From: an uncultured Alphaproteobacteria bacterium
Lineage (GTDB): Bacteria; Pseudomonadota; Alphaproteobacteria; RF32; CAG-239
DNA: 64,000 nt
Assembly (NCBI GenBank): GCA_934248075.1
Contig: CAKQKH010000001.1
Span: 1-64,000 of the forward strand
Reading direction: 5' to 3'
Of the stretch, positions 6,943 through 16,149 are shown piece by piece. Numbering within the stretch: the first letter of the stretch is position 1; every line of letters starts with the position of its first letter. Under the pieces are notes generated by a model, which saw only the letters and a program-made list of their open reading frames with translations, did not search any database and was not told where the DNA came from. A program made the position numbers and the translations under genes.

Positions 6943-9435
6943 TTACAACTTGGCAGCAATTTCCTCTATCTCATAACACTCAATAAAATCACCTTTTTGA
7001 ATGTCATTATAGTTCTCAAAAGATATTCCGCACTCATAGCCTTCTTTAACTTCTTTCACATCTTCCTTAAAGCGCTTGAGCTGGCCGATAGAGCCATCAT
7101 GAATCACCACGTTGTCTCGCAGCAAGCGTATTTTTGCGCCGCGCTTAACCATACCTTCGGTAACCATGCAACCGCCGACCTTACCTACACCGGTAATATT
7201 ATAGACTTCACGAATCTCGGCATAACCAAGCAGTTTCTCTTTAATTTCAGGAGAAAGCATACCTTCCAAACCTTTTTTGATGTCATCAAGCACATCATAA
7301 ATAATTGAATAGTATTTAATCTCCACTCCGTCGCGTCGCGCCATATCGCGTGCCAATGGATTGGCGCGAACATTAAAGCCAATAACCAAAGCATGAGAGG
7401 CTTTAGCCAAAGAGATATCAGATTCAGAAATCGGACCAACTGCAGAGTGCAAAACCTGAACACTCACTTCTTCATTGGAAAGCTTGCTGATAGTACCCTC
7501 AATAGCCTCAATAGAACCCTGAACATCAGCTTTGATAATAACCGGCAGATGCTTAACCTCACCGGACTTGATTTTATCCAGCATCAATTCCATTGCTGAT
7601 TTAGCAGACTTAACCAATTTGGCCTCGCGTTCCTTACGAATACGATATCCGGTAATTTCTTTAGCCTGATTTTCATCTGCAACCACCACAAAGTCATCAC
7701 CGGCTGACGGAGTACCTTGCAATCCCAGCACCTCAACCGGAGTTGCCGGACCGGCATCTTGCAGTTTCTGCCCATGTTCATTAAACATCGCTCGAACACG
7801 TCCCCACTCTTTGCCGGCAATACAAATATCGCCAACATGCAAAGTGCCTTTCTGCACCAAAGCCGTTACAACGGTGCCGCGGCCTTTTTCCATTTTGGCC
7901 TCAATAACGGCGCCTTCTGCCTGACGATTCGGATTCGCTCGCAAATCAAGCATTTCTGCCTGCAGTAAAATCGCATCAACCAATTTATCAATATTAATGC
8001 GTTTTTTGGCAGAAACTTCGGCGCACAAACACTCGCCGCCCATTTCCTCGACCCCGATTCCATGTTGCAACAAAGAAGTCTTAACCTTCATCGGATCTGC
8101 CCCTGGCAAATCAATTTTGTTAATAGCAACCACAATCGGAACTTCAGCCGCTTGAGCATGGCGAATAGCTTCAACCGTTTGCGGCATAATACCGTCGTTG
8201 GCAGCCACCACCAAAACCACAATATCCGTAACCTTGGCACCACGAGCGCGCATTTCTGAAAACGCTTCATGGCCTGGAGTATCAATAAAGGTAATCTTAT
8301 CGCCGGTCGGAACCGTAATCTGATAAGCGCCTATATGCTGAGTAATACCACCGGCTTCTCTTGAAGCAACATTGGTTTCACGCAATGCATCCAACAACGA
8401 TGTTTTACCATGGTCAACGTGTCCCATAACCGTTACCACCGGCGCCCGCGGCTGCAGCTTATCAGGCGTGTCCTCATCTTTTAGAATAGCTTGTTCCACA
8501 TCACTATCAGCCACGCGCTTAAACTTATGCCCGAAATCTTCCACAATCAGTTGCGCCGTATCAGCGTCAATCGGCTGGTTAATGGTCGCCATAACCCCAA
8601 GCCCCATCAGTTTTTTAATAACATCGGCGCTTTTTTCAGCCATACGGTTAGCCAACTCTTGCACGGTAATAACCTCTGGAATAATCACTTCCTTAATAAC
8701 TTTTTCCTGAGGCTGAACCACCGGTTGCGCCGGTTTAGGTTGTTTTTTCTTAAACCGACGGCGAGAACCGCCAAAACCATAGTCATCGTCATCATCATCG
8801 CCGGAACCGATACTGTGAATATTGATTTTTCCACCCCGACGTTGCGGCTCAAAGCTGCTCTTCATAATCTTTTTGCGTTCACGCTCAAACACTTCTTCTT
8901 TACTAGTCTGGTGAGCGCTCTTTTTACCTGACGAAAATGCTTCATCATCATCGTAGTCTTCATCAAAATCGCGAGATTTTTTATCTTTATTTTTCGAACG
9001 GCTATCTGCGCTGCTTTCCGCAGCAATTTCAGCCTGCTGCTTAGCTTTTTCCGCGGCATCTTTTTTAGCTTTTTCTTCTGCCTCTGCCGCAGCAGCCGCC
9101 GCAGCTTCGGCCTCGCGTCTCTGACGCTCCTGCTCTTCTTCCTCTCGTTGTTTTTGGCGCAAAATATTGCGTTCCTCTTCTTCTTGACGGCGCTTATTAT
9201 CAAATTCTTTAGCCTCAGCAATCAAGCGTAACTTAGCCGCTGTGTCTGCGTCTATTTCCACTTTCTGCTCCGGCTTAACTGCTCCGGAATTAATCACGCG
9301 TTTTTTGCGCACTTCCACTTGCACAACTTTTTTTCCGTCCTGATTTCGAGCGCGCGCAGCGTCGCCTATCCCTTTTAGCGTCAGGGTTGATTTACCTGAT
9401 AATGTTAATCTGCTTTTGGCGTTTTCATCTGTCAT
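6943..9435 (-). CDS. infB: Translation initiation factor IF-2
   Basis: IF-2 is the GTPase that places initiator tRNA on the 30S subunit and promotes 70S joining. Residues 1-250 form a low-complexity, charged N-terminal extension with an Arg/Glu/Ala-rich coiled region (about 80-140) and a run of Asp (213-218). The G domain starts with GHVDHGKT (338-345), followed by DTPGHEAF and NKID, then domains II-IV. At 830 aa it is a normal alphaproteobacterial size. It is the last gene of rimP-nusA-rnpM-infB; rbfA and truB, which usually follow, are absent. Confidence 0.97.
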   Translation of the reverse strand: MTDENAKSRLTLSGKSTLTLKGIGDAARARNQDGKKVVQVEVRKKRVINSGAVKPEQKVEIDADTAAKLRLIAEAKEFDNKRRQEEEERNILRQKQREEEEQERQRREAEAAAAAAAEAEEKAKKDAAEKAKQQAEIAAESSADSRSKNKDKKSRDFDEDYDDDEAFSSGKKSAHQTSKEEVFERERKKIMKSSFEPQRRGGKINIHSIGSGDDDDDDYGFGGSRRRFKKKQPKPAQPVVQPQEKVIKEVIIPEVITVQELANRMAEKSADVIKKLMGLGVMATINQPIDADTAQLIVEDFGHKFKRVADSDVEQAILKDEDTPDKLQPRAPVVTVMGHVDHGKTSLLDALRETNVASREAGGITQHIGAYQITVPTGDKITFIDTPGHEAFSEMRARGAKVTDIVVLVVAANDGIMPQTVEAIRHAQAAEVPIVVAINKIDLPGADPMKVKTSLLQHGIGVEEMGGECLCAEVSAKKRINIDKLVDAILLQAEMLDLRANPNRQAEGAVIEAKMEKGRGTVVTALVQKGTLHVGDICIAGKEWGRVRAMFNEHGQKLQDAGPATPVEVLGLQGTPSAGDDFVVVADENQAKEITGYRIRKEREAKLVKSAKSAMELMLDKIKSGEVKHLPVIIKADVQGSIEAIEGTISKLSNEEVSVQVLHSAVGPISESDISLAKASHALVIGFNVRANPLARDMARRDGVEIKYYSIIYDVLDDIKKGLEGMLSPEIKEKLLGYAEIREVYNITGVGKVGGCMVTEGMVKRGAKIRLLRDNVVIHDGSIGQLKRFKEDVKEVKEGYECGISFENYNDIQKGDFIECYEIEEIAAKL

Positions 9436-9468
9436 TATTAAATATTCTCCATTTATTCTGTCAAAACC

Positions 9469-10041
9469 TTATGAATTCAGAAAATCAGCCAGTTTTCTAA
9501 ACTCATGACTGACCTTTTTGGACATTTCGCCTTTCAAAAAAGCGGCATGAACCGTATTTATTTTATCCAGTGCCTGATCCAACTCCTCAGTAGTAAACAA
9601 CTCAAATATCTCAATTTTCTGCGCCAGATGAGCAATTTTCTCGTGACCATCGGCACCAGCGTCTGTTGCCTCTAACAAAAAAGCGACTTTGCCTTTCTGC
9701 AATGCTTCCGCAACTTTATCCATACCGCAAACAAAATCTCCGGCCTTACGAGCCAAAGACACAATTTGCAAGGCGCTTTGTCTGAGCAGATGCTCAACCA
9801 TGCTCTCCAGCCCCTCGGCCGGACGCACTTTTTGTTTTAGCGATTTAGCAAACAAATTGCCGGCAATCGCCTTTCGCAACACGGCGCGAGAATTGGCTAC
9901 ATACACGCCTCTCCCCGGCAACCGTTTCTTAAAATCAGGAATAACGGTGGCTTCCGGACCAACAACAAACCTCAAAAGCTTGTCCTTATCCAGTACCTCG
10001 CCGCTGACAATACATTTCCGTTGTGTATTTTCCTGTTTCAT
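9469..10041 (-). CDS. YlxR/RnpM-type RNA-binding protein fused to an L7Ae-like domain
   Basis: The N-terminal part (RKCIVSGE..., LLRFVVGP..., LPGRGVYV) is the YlxR/DUF448 fold. The C-terminal part (SLARKAGDFVCGMDKVAEAL and AFLLEATDAG) resembles the L7Ae/L30e RNA-binding fold. This two-domain arrangement between nusA and infB is common in Alphaproteobacteria. I chose the ATG at 10041 because GGAAAG precedes it by four bases; a TTG four codons upstream is the alternative. Characterised YlxR proteins bind RNase P RNA or act in transcription; for this protein the function is inferred. Confidence 0.87.
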   Translation of the reverse strand: MKQENTQRKCIVSGEVLDKDKLLRFVVGPEATVIPDFKKRLPGRGVYVANSRAVLRKAIAGNLFAKSLKQKVRPAEGLESMVEHLLRQSALQIVSLARKAGDFVCGMDKVAEALQKGKVAFLLEATDAGADGHEKIAHLAQKIEIFELFTTEELDQALDKINTVHAAFLKGEMSKKVSHEFRKLADFLNS

Positions 10042-10124
10042 ATTGCTTTCCAAACCAATTCTTGCGCTTCAGAGCAGTCTAAAAGTTCTAAGCAACTTTC
10101 AAACTGCCCTAAACTTGCGCAGAT

Positions 10125-11645
10125 TTACTTTTCTTCCGCAAACCAATGTTCGCGTGCGTTCATAATGATTCTATTGGCTTCCTGAACAGAAATAGTATTT
10201 TCGCCCAAGATGTCAATCAGCTCATCGGCTGCCAAATCTGCCAAATCATCAATAGTTTTGATGTTGTTGTCAGCAAGCGTCAACAGCATATCGCGATCCA
10301 GTCCCTCAACCGCCTGCAGCTTGTCATCAATACCCAAGCTTTTGCTTTTTTCTTCAAACTCTTGATCACGTTTTTCAACATATTCTTTAGCGCGAGCCTG
10401 CAATTCTTTGGCAACGTCTTCATCAAAACCTTCAATATCTGAAAGCTCTTTCAGATCAACCAACGCAATCTCATCAACTGTTGAAAAACCTTCGGCAATC
10501 AACAGATGAGCAATCATCTCATCAACGTCTAAAGCTTCCATAAAGCGCTGTGAACGAACCTTATTTTCGTTCTTGCGGCGTTCTTGCTCCTGCTCTTCGG
10601 TCAAAACATCAATGTCGCACCCCAACAACTGCGATGCCAATTTAACATTCTGTCCGCGGCGCCCGATAGCAATCGAAAACTGCTCTTGCGGAACCACAAC
10701 CTCGATTCGACTGTTCTCCTCATCAATAACCACTTTGGTAACTTCTGCCGGAGCCAGAGCGCTGACAATATATTGAGCTCTATCCTCTGAATAAGGAACA
10801 ATATCTATTTTCTCACCTTGCAGTTCAGTAACCACTGCCTGAACGCGAATGCCGCGCAAACCAACGCACGCTCCAACCGGATCAACAGTAACGTCTTCCG
10901 AACGAACCGCAATTTTGGCTTTAGAACCAGGATCACGGGCAACACCCATAATTTTTACGATTCCGTCATAAATTTCCGGAACCTCAGAAGTAAACAACTT
11001 AGCCAAAAACTCCGGACAAGTGCGAGACAAAAAGATTTGCGGGCCTCTGGTTTCGCGACGAACATCTAAAACATAAGCGCGAACCCGATCGCCGTTCTTA
11101 AACTGCTCTCTGGGAATAATCTCATCACGACGCAAAACTGCCTCGGTTTTGCCAATATCCAAAACCACATTGCCAAACTCTACCCGCTTAACCGTACCAT
11201 TGATAATGGTGCCGATTTTTTCTTTATATTCTTCAAACTGTTTGTTGCGCTCGGCATCTCTAACTTTTTGCACAATAACCTGTTTGGCGGTTTGAGCGGC
11301 AATACGCCCAAAGTCAATCGGAGGCAACGGATCAATTAAAAATTCGCCAACCTTAATTTCTGGATTATATGCCTTAGCATCGTCCAAATAAAGCTGAGCG
11401 GCCTCATTTTCAATCTCAGTTCCGTCGGCAACAACTTCACGATAACGAGCCAAGCTGATAGCCCCGCTCTTACGGTCAATATGAGCGCGAATATCATGCT
11501 CAAAACCATATTTTGAACGTGCCGCCTTCTGAATCGCAATTTCCATTGCTTCCAAGACATCGTCGCGGTCAATATTCTTTTCCCGAGCCACCGTATCGGC
11601 GACCAAAATAATTTCGGGTCTAGGCATATTTTCAATATTTTCCAT
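10125..11645 (-). CDS. nusA: Transcription termination/antitermination protein NusA
   Basis: NusA binds RNA polymerase and modulates pausing, termination and antitermination. The order is an N-terminal polymerase-binding domain (EIILVADTVAREKNIDRDDV), an S1 domain (IINGTVKRVEFGNVVLDIGK), two KH domains (VGACVGLRGIRVQAV and IAIGRRGQNVKLASQL) and C-terminal acidic helix-hairpin-helix repeats. I chose the ATG at 11645, preceded by GAGGA, giving 506 aa; a longer reading would extend into the rimP intergenic spacer. Confidence 0.95.
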   Translation of the reverse strand: MENIENMPRPEIILVADTVAREKNIDRDDVLEAMEIAIQKAARSKYGFEHDIRAHIDRKSGAISLARYREVVADGTEIENEAAQLYLDDAKAYNPEIKVGEFLIDPLPPIDFGRIAAQTAKQVIVQKVRDAERNKQFEEYKEKIGTIINGTVKRVEFGNVVLDIGKTEAVLRRDEIIPREQFKNGDRVRAYVLDVRRETRGPQIFLSRTCPEFLAKLFTSEVPEIYDGIVKIMGVARDPGSKAKIAVRSEDVTVDPVGACVGLRGIRVQAVVTELQGEKIDIVPYSEDRAQYIVSALAPAEVTKVVIDEENSRIEVVVPQEQFSIAIGRRGQNVKLASQLLGCDIDVLTEEQEQERRKNENKVRSQRFMEALDVDEMIAHLLIAEGFSTVDEIALVDLKELSDIEGFDEDVAKELQARAKEYVEKRDQEFEEKSKSLGIDDKLQAVEGLDRDMLLTLADNNIKTIDDLADLAADELIDILGENTISVQEANRIIMNAREHWFAEEK

Positions 11646-11670
11646 TTTTTCCTCGGTTATTTTATTTAAG

Positions 11671-12174
11671 TTACAACTCAACATCGACTTCAGATGCTTC
11701 AGCCTCAGCCAACAGCTCATCGGTCAAAATTAATTTTGCTTTGGCAATTGACGCATATGGAATAACATATTCCTGTCCTTCCATGTCAAAATGAATATTT
11801 TGCTCTGCATCAACCGACAAAATCCGCCCTTTAAAACGTTTGCGTTTTTCGACTTCGACACTAGTTTCTATCCGCGCCTCATAGCCGACAAAACGTTCAA
11901 AATTTTCCAGTTTTGTCAACGGCCGGTCAAGCCCAGGAGAACTAACCTCCAAAGAATATTCGCCGTCTATCGGATCTGTGTCATCTAGCACCGCCGATAT
12001 GGCACGGCTTACGGTAGCGCAATCCTCCACCACCAAGTTCTTGCGATCCATACGTTCAATCATAACCTGCAAAGTTGGATTCTTAACTCCGATAAGAGTA
12101 ACTCTGACCACTCCAAAGCCAAGATTCTCAATCACCGGCGTTAATAGCTCTTCAATTTTTTGCATTGCTGCCAT
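11671..12174 (-). CDS. rimP: Ribosome maturation factor RimP
   Basis: RimP assists 30S subunit assembly. The family signature is complete: GFGVVRVTLIGVKNPTLQVMI-type N-terminal domain, VEDCATVSRAISAVLDD, YSLEVSSPGLDRPL, and an SH3-like C-terminal domain. It has 167 aa. The ATG at 12174 is preceded by AGGAGA. It opens the rimP-nusA-rnpM-infB operon, and an intrinsic terminator lies only 17 bases upstream of its start. Confidence 0.95.
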   Translation of the reverse strand: MAAMQKIEELLTPVIENLGFGVVRVTLIGVKNPTLQVMIERMDRKNLVVEDCATVSRAISAVLDDTDPIDGEYSLEVSSPGLDRPLTKLENFERFVGYEARIETSVEVEKRKRFKGRILSVDAEQNIHFDMEGQEYVIPYASIAKAKLILTDELLAEAEASEVDVEL

Positions 12175-12190
12175 ATGCGGATTCTCCTAA

Positions 12191-12217
12191 TAAAAGAGCG
12201 AGGCTTTTGCCTCGCTC
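12191..12217 (-). terminator. Intrinsic terminator downstream of lptG
   Basis: GAGCGAGGC (12196-12204) and GCCTCGCTC (12209-12217) form a perfect nine-base-pair stem with a four-base loop. On the minus strand the stem is followed by TTTTA. It therefore ends transcripts coming from lptG and separates them from rimP. No clear rimP promoter is visible between hairpin and start codon. The remainder of 12218-12289 is AT-rich and featureless to me. Confidence 0.85.
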
Positions 12218-12289
12218 ATCTAATATCATCATAATCATGCAACTTGTATAACAGAAAAGATTTTAAAAATCCAGCATTATTTTTGTTTT

Positions 12290-13396
12290 TCAGCCATCTT
12301 CCAAATGCAACAGAACCGAAACCGAGACCAGAGAAGCAATCAACGCCGGAGTAGAAACCGCCAGAAGCACCGGAATATAGCCATTAACTCCAAAAGCATA
12401 AACCAACTGTGTCAAAAAATAAACCACAAAACCGGTAGTAATTCCGCCCACAATCAGCAACATCACCCCTCCGCGGCGGTTATTTGGCCGCAGCGCAAAC
12501 ACGGCCGCCACCAAGACCATGGCGCAAAGCAAAAACGGCGACACCAGCAAAGAATAATACCGCAATCTGTGTCTTTGCGCTGAAAATCCAGACATTTCAT
12601 AAAATCTGATAGTATCTGGCAAATCCCAAAAGGATATCGCTTCCGGTGCTGCAAAATTTTCCTTGATTCGTTCCACATCAAGCACGGTTTCATAGCGCAA
12701 ACTATTAACCACTTCCGTCGGTTTGCCGGATTTAAAAATCCGCACATCTTTCAGATCAAAATAACCGTCCTTTAGAGTTCCGGCAAAAGCCTCCAGTCGC
12801 CGCCCCGGTTGCGAGCGACGATCCATTTCCAAAATCGTAACTCCGCGCAACAACAAGTCCTCTTTTTCCTGACGCAGAGACTTTGCCTGCAACACCATAA
12901 CATTATTATCATTTATTGCCTCGCGGATCCACAACCCCTGATCCGAAAACAACACCGCTTTGGGATTATGCGTTTTCAGGCGGTAGTCCAGCGTTTCATA
13001 CAAATCGTACATATTTGCCGCCACCGGATTAATCATGGTTACATTCACAACCCCGATCAAAAACGTGGTTGCCAACACCGGCAACAAAAAACCCCAAATG
13101 GAGACACCGGCAGCTCGCATAATCACAAATTCATTGCTTTTGCTCAATTTCCAAAATGTAACCATTGCCGCAATCATCACCACAAATGGAAAAACCATTT
13201 CAATGGTTTTCGGCATTTTGGTGATTGCCAGCTCCAGAACAAACCAAAAGCTCACATCATAGCGGCCGGATGTGCGGCGTAAAAGTTCCACCACCTCAAA
13301 CAGCATAATCACGCTGATAATCATCAGCAATACTGCCAAAAAATTAAACAATATCTGTTTTGTCAGATAGCGTCCGAGAATAGAGGTTGGTTTCAT
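12290..13396 (-). CDS. lptG: LPS export ABC transporter permease LptG
   Basis: LptG and LptF form the transmembrane part of the LptB2FGC machine that lifts lipopolysaccharide out of the inner membrane. The start ILGRYLTKQILFNFLAVLLM and the region SNEFVIMRAAGVSIW are typical of the YjgP/YjgQ family. Three helices lie at each end, with a periplasmic beta-jellyroll domain between. The length of 368 aa is normal. LptG rather than LptF is inferred from the N-terminus and because the other copy sits beside lptD. I see no strong ribosome binding site before the ATG. Confidence 0.88.
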   Translation of the reverse strand: MKPTSILGRYLTKQILFNFLAVLLMIISVIMLFEVVELLRRTSGRYDVSFWFVLELAITKMPKTIEMVFPFVVMIAAMVTFWKLSKSNEFVIMRAAGVSIWGFLLPVLATTFLIGVVNVTMINPVAANMYDLYETLDYRLKTHNPKAVLFSDQGLWIREAINDNNVMVLQAKSLRQEKEDLLLRGVTILEMDRRSQPGRRLEAFAGTLKDGYFDLKDVRIFKSGKPTEVVNSLRYETVLDVERIKENFAAPEAISFWDLPDTIRFYEMSGFSAQRHRLRYYSLLVSPFLLCAMVLVAAVFALRPNNRRGGVMLLIVGGITTGFVVYFLTQLVYAFGVNGYIPVLLAVSTPALIASLVSVSVLLHLEDG

Positions 13397-13571
13397 AGTT
13401 GCACATCAAAAAATTTTAAACACACGCTTAAGTTAGTCGCAAAATTTATTATTGGCAACTATTTTATCACAAGCATTCTATCTTAATTTTGAAACAAAAC
13501 AAATTGTTTTTTGCTCTGCTTGCCCAATTACGCCGCACAAAGCTTCGTTTTTCCCCAATATGGTGCTGTTT
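13397..13571. other. Intergenic region between lptG and the DUF378 gene
   Basis: About 175 AT-rich bases. On the minus strand a weak promoter (TTGTTT, 16-base spacer, TAGAAT) may serve lptG. I see no RNA gene, no family repeat and no terminator-quality hairpin. Confidence 0.35.
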
Positions 13572-13787
13572 CTATTCGCCAATAATTCGTTCTTTTAGCG
13601 AGCAAGCCGGAACAAACAGCATAACCAAAGCCGACAAACCAACCAGAATATAAACTATTCTGCTCAACACGCTCATCGGACCAAACAAGAATGCCACCAA
13701 ATCAAAGTCGAAAGCTCCGACCAATCCCCAGTTTATACCGCCGATAATCGTTAAAATCAGGGCAAAATTTCGCCAAAAACTATTCAT
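13572..13787 (-). CDS. Small DUF378 (YuzA-like) membrane protein
   Basis: A 71-aa protein with two transmembrane helices, containing LILTIIGGINWGLVGAF-D, SRIVYILVGLSALVMLF and a short polar tail. INWGLVG followed by IVYxLVGxxA is the DUF378 pattern. The function of the family is unknown. The ATG at 13787 has a strong AAGGAG site. It is monocistronic, divergent from the next gene. Confidence 0.85.
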   Translation of the reverse strand: MNSFWRNFALILTIIGGINWGLVGAFDFDLVAFLFGPMSVLSRIVYILVGLSALVMLFVPACSLKERIIGE

Positions 13788-13869
13788 GATTAATCTCCTT
13801 GTAAATATTTGTAATCCGATTAAGATATAAGACCAACAATCAAGCTTTCAAGCCGGAGAATTTATTTTA

Positions 13870-14568
13870 ATGTATAGCGAAAAGTTTAACAAATTTATCC
13901 AAATGTGGAAAGACGACTTTGCCATTACCCGCACCATTGACGAACAGCTCTGCATCGACAAGGACGGCAACCCGATCCCTTGGTACACATATCCGGCAAT
14001 TGAATATTTGAGCCAATTTGATTATTCGGCCAAAAAAATCTTTGAGTTTGGTTGTGGTAATTCCTCAAAATATTGGGCCGCTCGCGCTGCCAAAGTTGTT
14101 AGTGTAGAAGACAATCCGAACTGGTATGCCAAATGGCAGAAAGAATTTACTGCTTCCAATCAGTCTGTGCTTTTGCGCAATGAAGATTCCGGTTATGAGG
14201 GTGCCATTTTGGAGACCGACGAACTTTTTGATGTCATAATCGTTGACGGCAAGCGCCGTGCCGAATGTTGCTCCGCTGCTCTGCAACGACTGTCCGCCGG
14301 AGGACTGATTATTCTTGATGACAGTGATCGCACCAACACCAGCAAAGAATATCAAAATTCCATCGCTACCTTGCGAGCGGCCAATTTACTGCAAGTTGAC
14401 TTTTATGGTTTCTGCCCGATGAACTGTTATACCAAAACCACGTCTTTATTTTTCAGCCGTGACTTTGCTTTTGCCTCCAAATATGAAGTCCAGCCCATAA
14501 ACGGCATTGGCAATCTGTGGAGCATGGGGCGACGCAACCGCAAAGAATTTATAAAAAAACTCGGTTAA
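13870..14568 (+). CDS. Putative class I SAM-dependent methyltransferase
   Basis: A 232-aa soluble protein. KKIFEFGCGNSSKYWAARA (about 55-73) resembles the glycine-rich SAM-binding loop. VVSVEDNPNWYAKW provides the acidic residue after strand 2, and VIIVDGKRR with LIILDDSDR resembles later strands of a Rossmann methyltransferase. Substrate is unknown. It stands alone: divergent from DUF378 and convergent with holA, overlapping its end by four bases. GGAG lies about 11 bases before the ATG. Confidence 0.65.
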   Translation: MYSEKFNKFIQMWKDDFAITRTIDEQLCIDKDGNPIPWYTYPAIEYLSQFDYSAKKIFEFGCGNSSKYWAARAAKVVSVEDNPNWYAKWQKEFTASNQSVLLRNEDSGYEGAILETDELFDVIIVDGKRRAECCSAALQRLSAGGLIILDDSDRTNTSKEYQNSIATLRAANLLQVDFYGFCPMNCYTKTTSLFFSRDFAFASKYEVQPINGIGNLWSMGRRNRKEFIKKLG

Positions 14569-15596
14569 TGCTGAGCCAATTTGGCTGCGGCTGAAGCTAT
14601 CTGCAAAATCGTATAACTCAAAACTTCTGCCGCCGGCATATTGGTAGTTTTGCAGTCTTTTTCGCACTTATATAGCAGCTCCAAAACCGAAAACAGCCGA
14701 TTTTTGGGCCAAATTGCCAACTGGCGCTTAAAAGCCGATATACGATAAAACAAGATTCTTGGCACCAATTTATCAACCGACTTATCCAAGGTCTCGCCTT
14801 TTTCCATCACCGCCTGACACGAAAGCAACCGACTAAAATGATAAGTCAGAGAGCGCACAATTGACACCGGCTCCTCCCCTTCGTTTAACATTTTTTGCAA
14901 AGCGGCCTGCGCTTTGGCGCTATATCCGCCAGCAGTATAATAACAGACATCTTCGCTTGATGATGATGACTGATCGGCAATCACGGCTCTTATATCTTCC
15001 GGCGTAACGTTTTTTTTATCACCGATATAGGTTATGAGTTTTTCAATTTCTCCCAAATTGGTCAAACGATCATTAGACATCCGCGCGCAAAGCAATTGTA
15101 AAGCCTCGTTATTAATCGTAACTCCAGCCTCAATAAACCGGTTTCTTGCCGTTGCAAAAATATCTTCATCACGATCCTCATAGCAAGCGATTGCCGCCAT
15201 GCTGTCATTACTTTCGACCAAACTCACCAAAGATGATTTCTTATTCAAATTCGCCGAAGTTACAATCAGCAGGCTGTCGGAATTGTTGTTTTCAAACAAC
15301 GTTTTCAAATGCTTGGTCAAATTATTATCAGCGTCTTTGACAACAATAGCTCTTCTACCGCCCATCAAAGACTGGCTGTTATATTCCGCGATCATTAGTC
15401 CCGGATCGGCGTTAACCTCCGCTCCGTTCAGATAAGCCACGGCAAACGGATCATACAAATCCGCCGACACACTCAAAATCAGCTTTCGCGTATATTCGGC
15501 CACCAACCCCTCATTACTGCCATACACCAAAAAAGCCTTGATTTCCATATCTGGCTTTTTAAGGTATTTTTCAATTTGTGCGGCTTTATATATCAA
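14565..15596 (-). CDS. holA: DNA polymerase III delta subunit (clamp loader)
   Basis: HolA opens the beta sliding clamp during clamp loading. The 343-aa protein has the family N-terminus (AFLVYGSNEGLVAEYTRKL), the region YNSQSLMGGRRAIVVKDADN and a helical C-terminal domain (SIVRSLTYHFSRLL, LVPRILFYRISAFKRQLA). The start is a TTG that overlaps the lptE stop (TTGA), implying coupling. leuS-lptE-holA is a conserved order in proteobacteria. Confidence 0.9.
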   Translation of the reverse strand: MIYKAAQIEKYLKKPDMEIKAFLVYGSNEGLVAEYTRKLILSVSADLYDPFAVAYLNGAEVNADPGLMIAEYNSQSLMGGRRAIVVKDADNNLTKHLKTLFENNNSDSLLIVTSANLNKKSSLVSLVESNDSMAAIACYEDRDEDIFATARNRFIEAGVTINNEALQLLCARMSNDRLTNLGEIEKLITYIGDKKNVTPEDIRAVIADQSSSSSEDVCYYTAGGYSAKAQAALQKMLNEGEEPVSIVRSLTYHFSRLLSCQAVMEKGETLDKSVDKLVPRILFYRISAFKRQLAIWPKNRLFSVLELLYKCEKDCKTTNMPAAEVLSYTILQIASAAAKLAQH

Positions 15597-16138
15597 TTGG
15601 CGTTGCCTTTATTTGATAATTGTGAATGGAAATATGCTCCCAAACGCAAAGCGATATCATTGGCAATAATTTTTGCGGCATCGGTTTCGGTTTTTTTCTG
15701 CGCCATAGTGGTTGAATACGGATTCGCCATAATATCGTAGCTCACATAGGCCACGCTGTCACCGCGCACCAAAGTTCTGCTTTCTTCCAGCAACTCATAA
15801 GATACTTTATAGGTTACGCGCTCGCTTGTTGCCGTAATATCTCGCCGCATCGCTTGCTGAACAACATTGCGATCCACCAGATTTACCTTAAGCCGATACT
15901 GCGGATTCTTTGGAACTCCATGCGGCGTGATTAAATCCAACAAATTATTGCGCAGCTGTTGGCCAAAGCGGTTGGCGATTGTATCCACCTTAACCTTTGC
16001 CATTTCTGAGGTAATAGACGTGTCAGTCTTGCCGCCAAAATACCAAGAGCTGGCAGTATCCCGCTGAACATACAGCGGTTCAAAACCGCAACCGGCTACC
16101 AACCCGACCACCAACAGCGCCATAATTTTTTTGTTCAT
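15593..16138 (-). CDS. lptE: LPS-assembly lipoprotein LptE
   Basis: The N-terminus MNKKIMALLVVGLVAGCGFE is a lipoprotein signal with the lipobox LVAGC, so the mature protein is anchored in the outer membrane. There LptE plugs LptD and helps insert LPS. FEPLYVQRD after the Cys and the later VSYELLEESRTLVRGDSVAY fit the family. I chose the ATG at 16138 with AGAGG upstream; a TTG overlapping the leuS stop is five codons earlier. Length is 181 aa. Confidence 0.85.
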   Translation of the reverse strand: MNKKIMALLVVGLVAGCGFEPLYVQRDTASSWYFGGKTDTSITSEMAKVKVDTIANRFGQQLRNNLLDLITPHGVPKNPQYRLKVNLVDRNVVQQAMRRDITATSERVTYKVSYELLEESRTLVRGDSVAYVSYDIMANPYSTTMAQKKTETDAAKIIANDIALRLGAYFHSQLSNKGNAN

Positions 16139-16149
16139 CAATCTGCCTC

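Noticed and set aside
8940..9240. Coding repeat or separate gene in the infB 5' region
   Set aside because: The Ala/Glu/Arg-rich and Asp-run stretches are the usual low-complexity N-terminal extension of bacterial IF-2 and stay in frame with the G domain.
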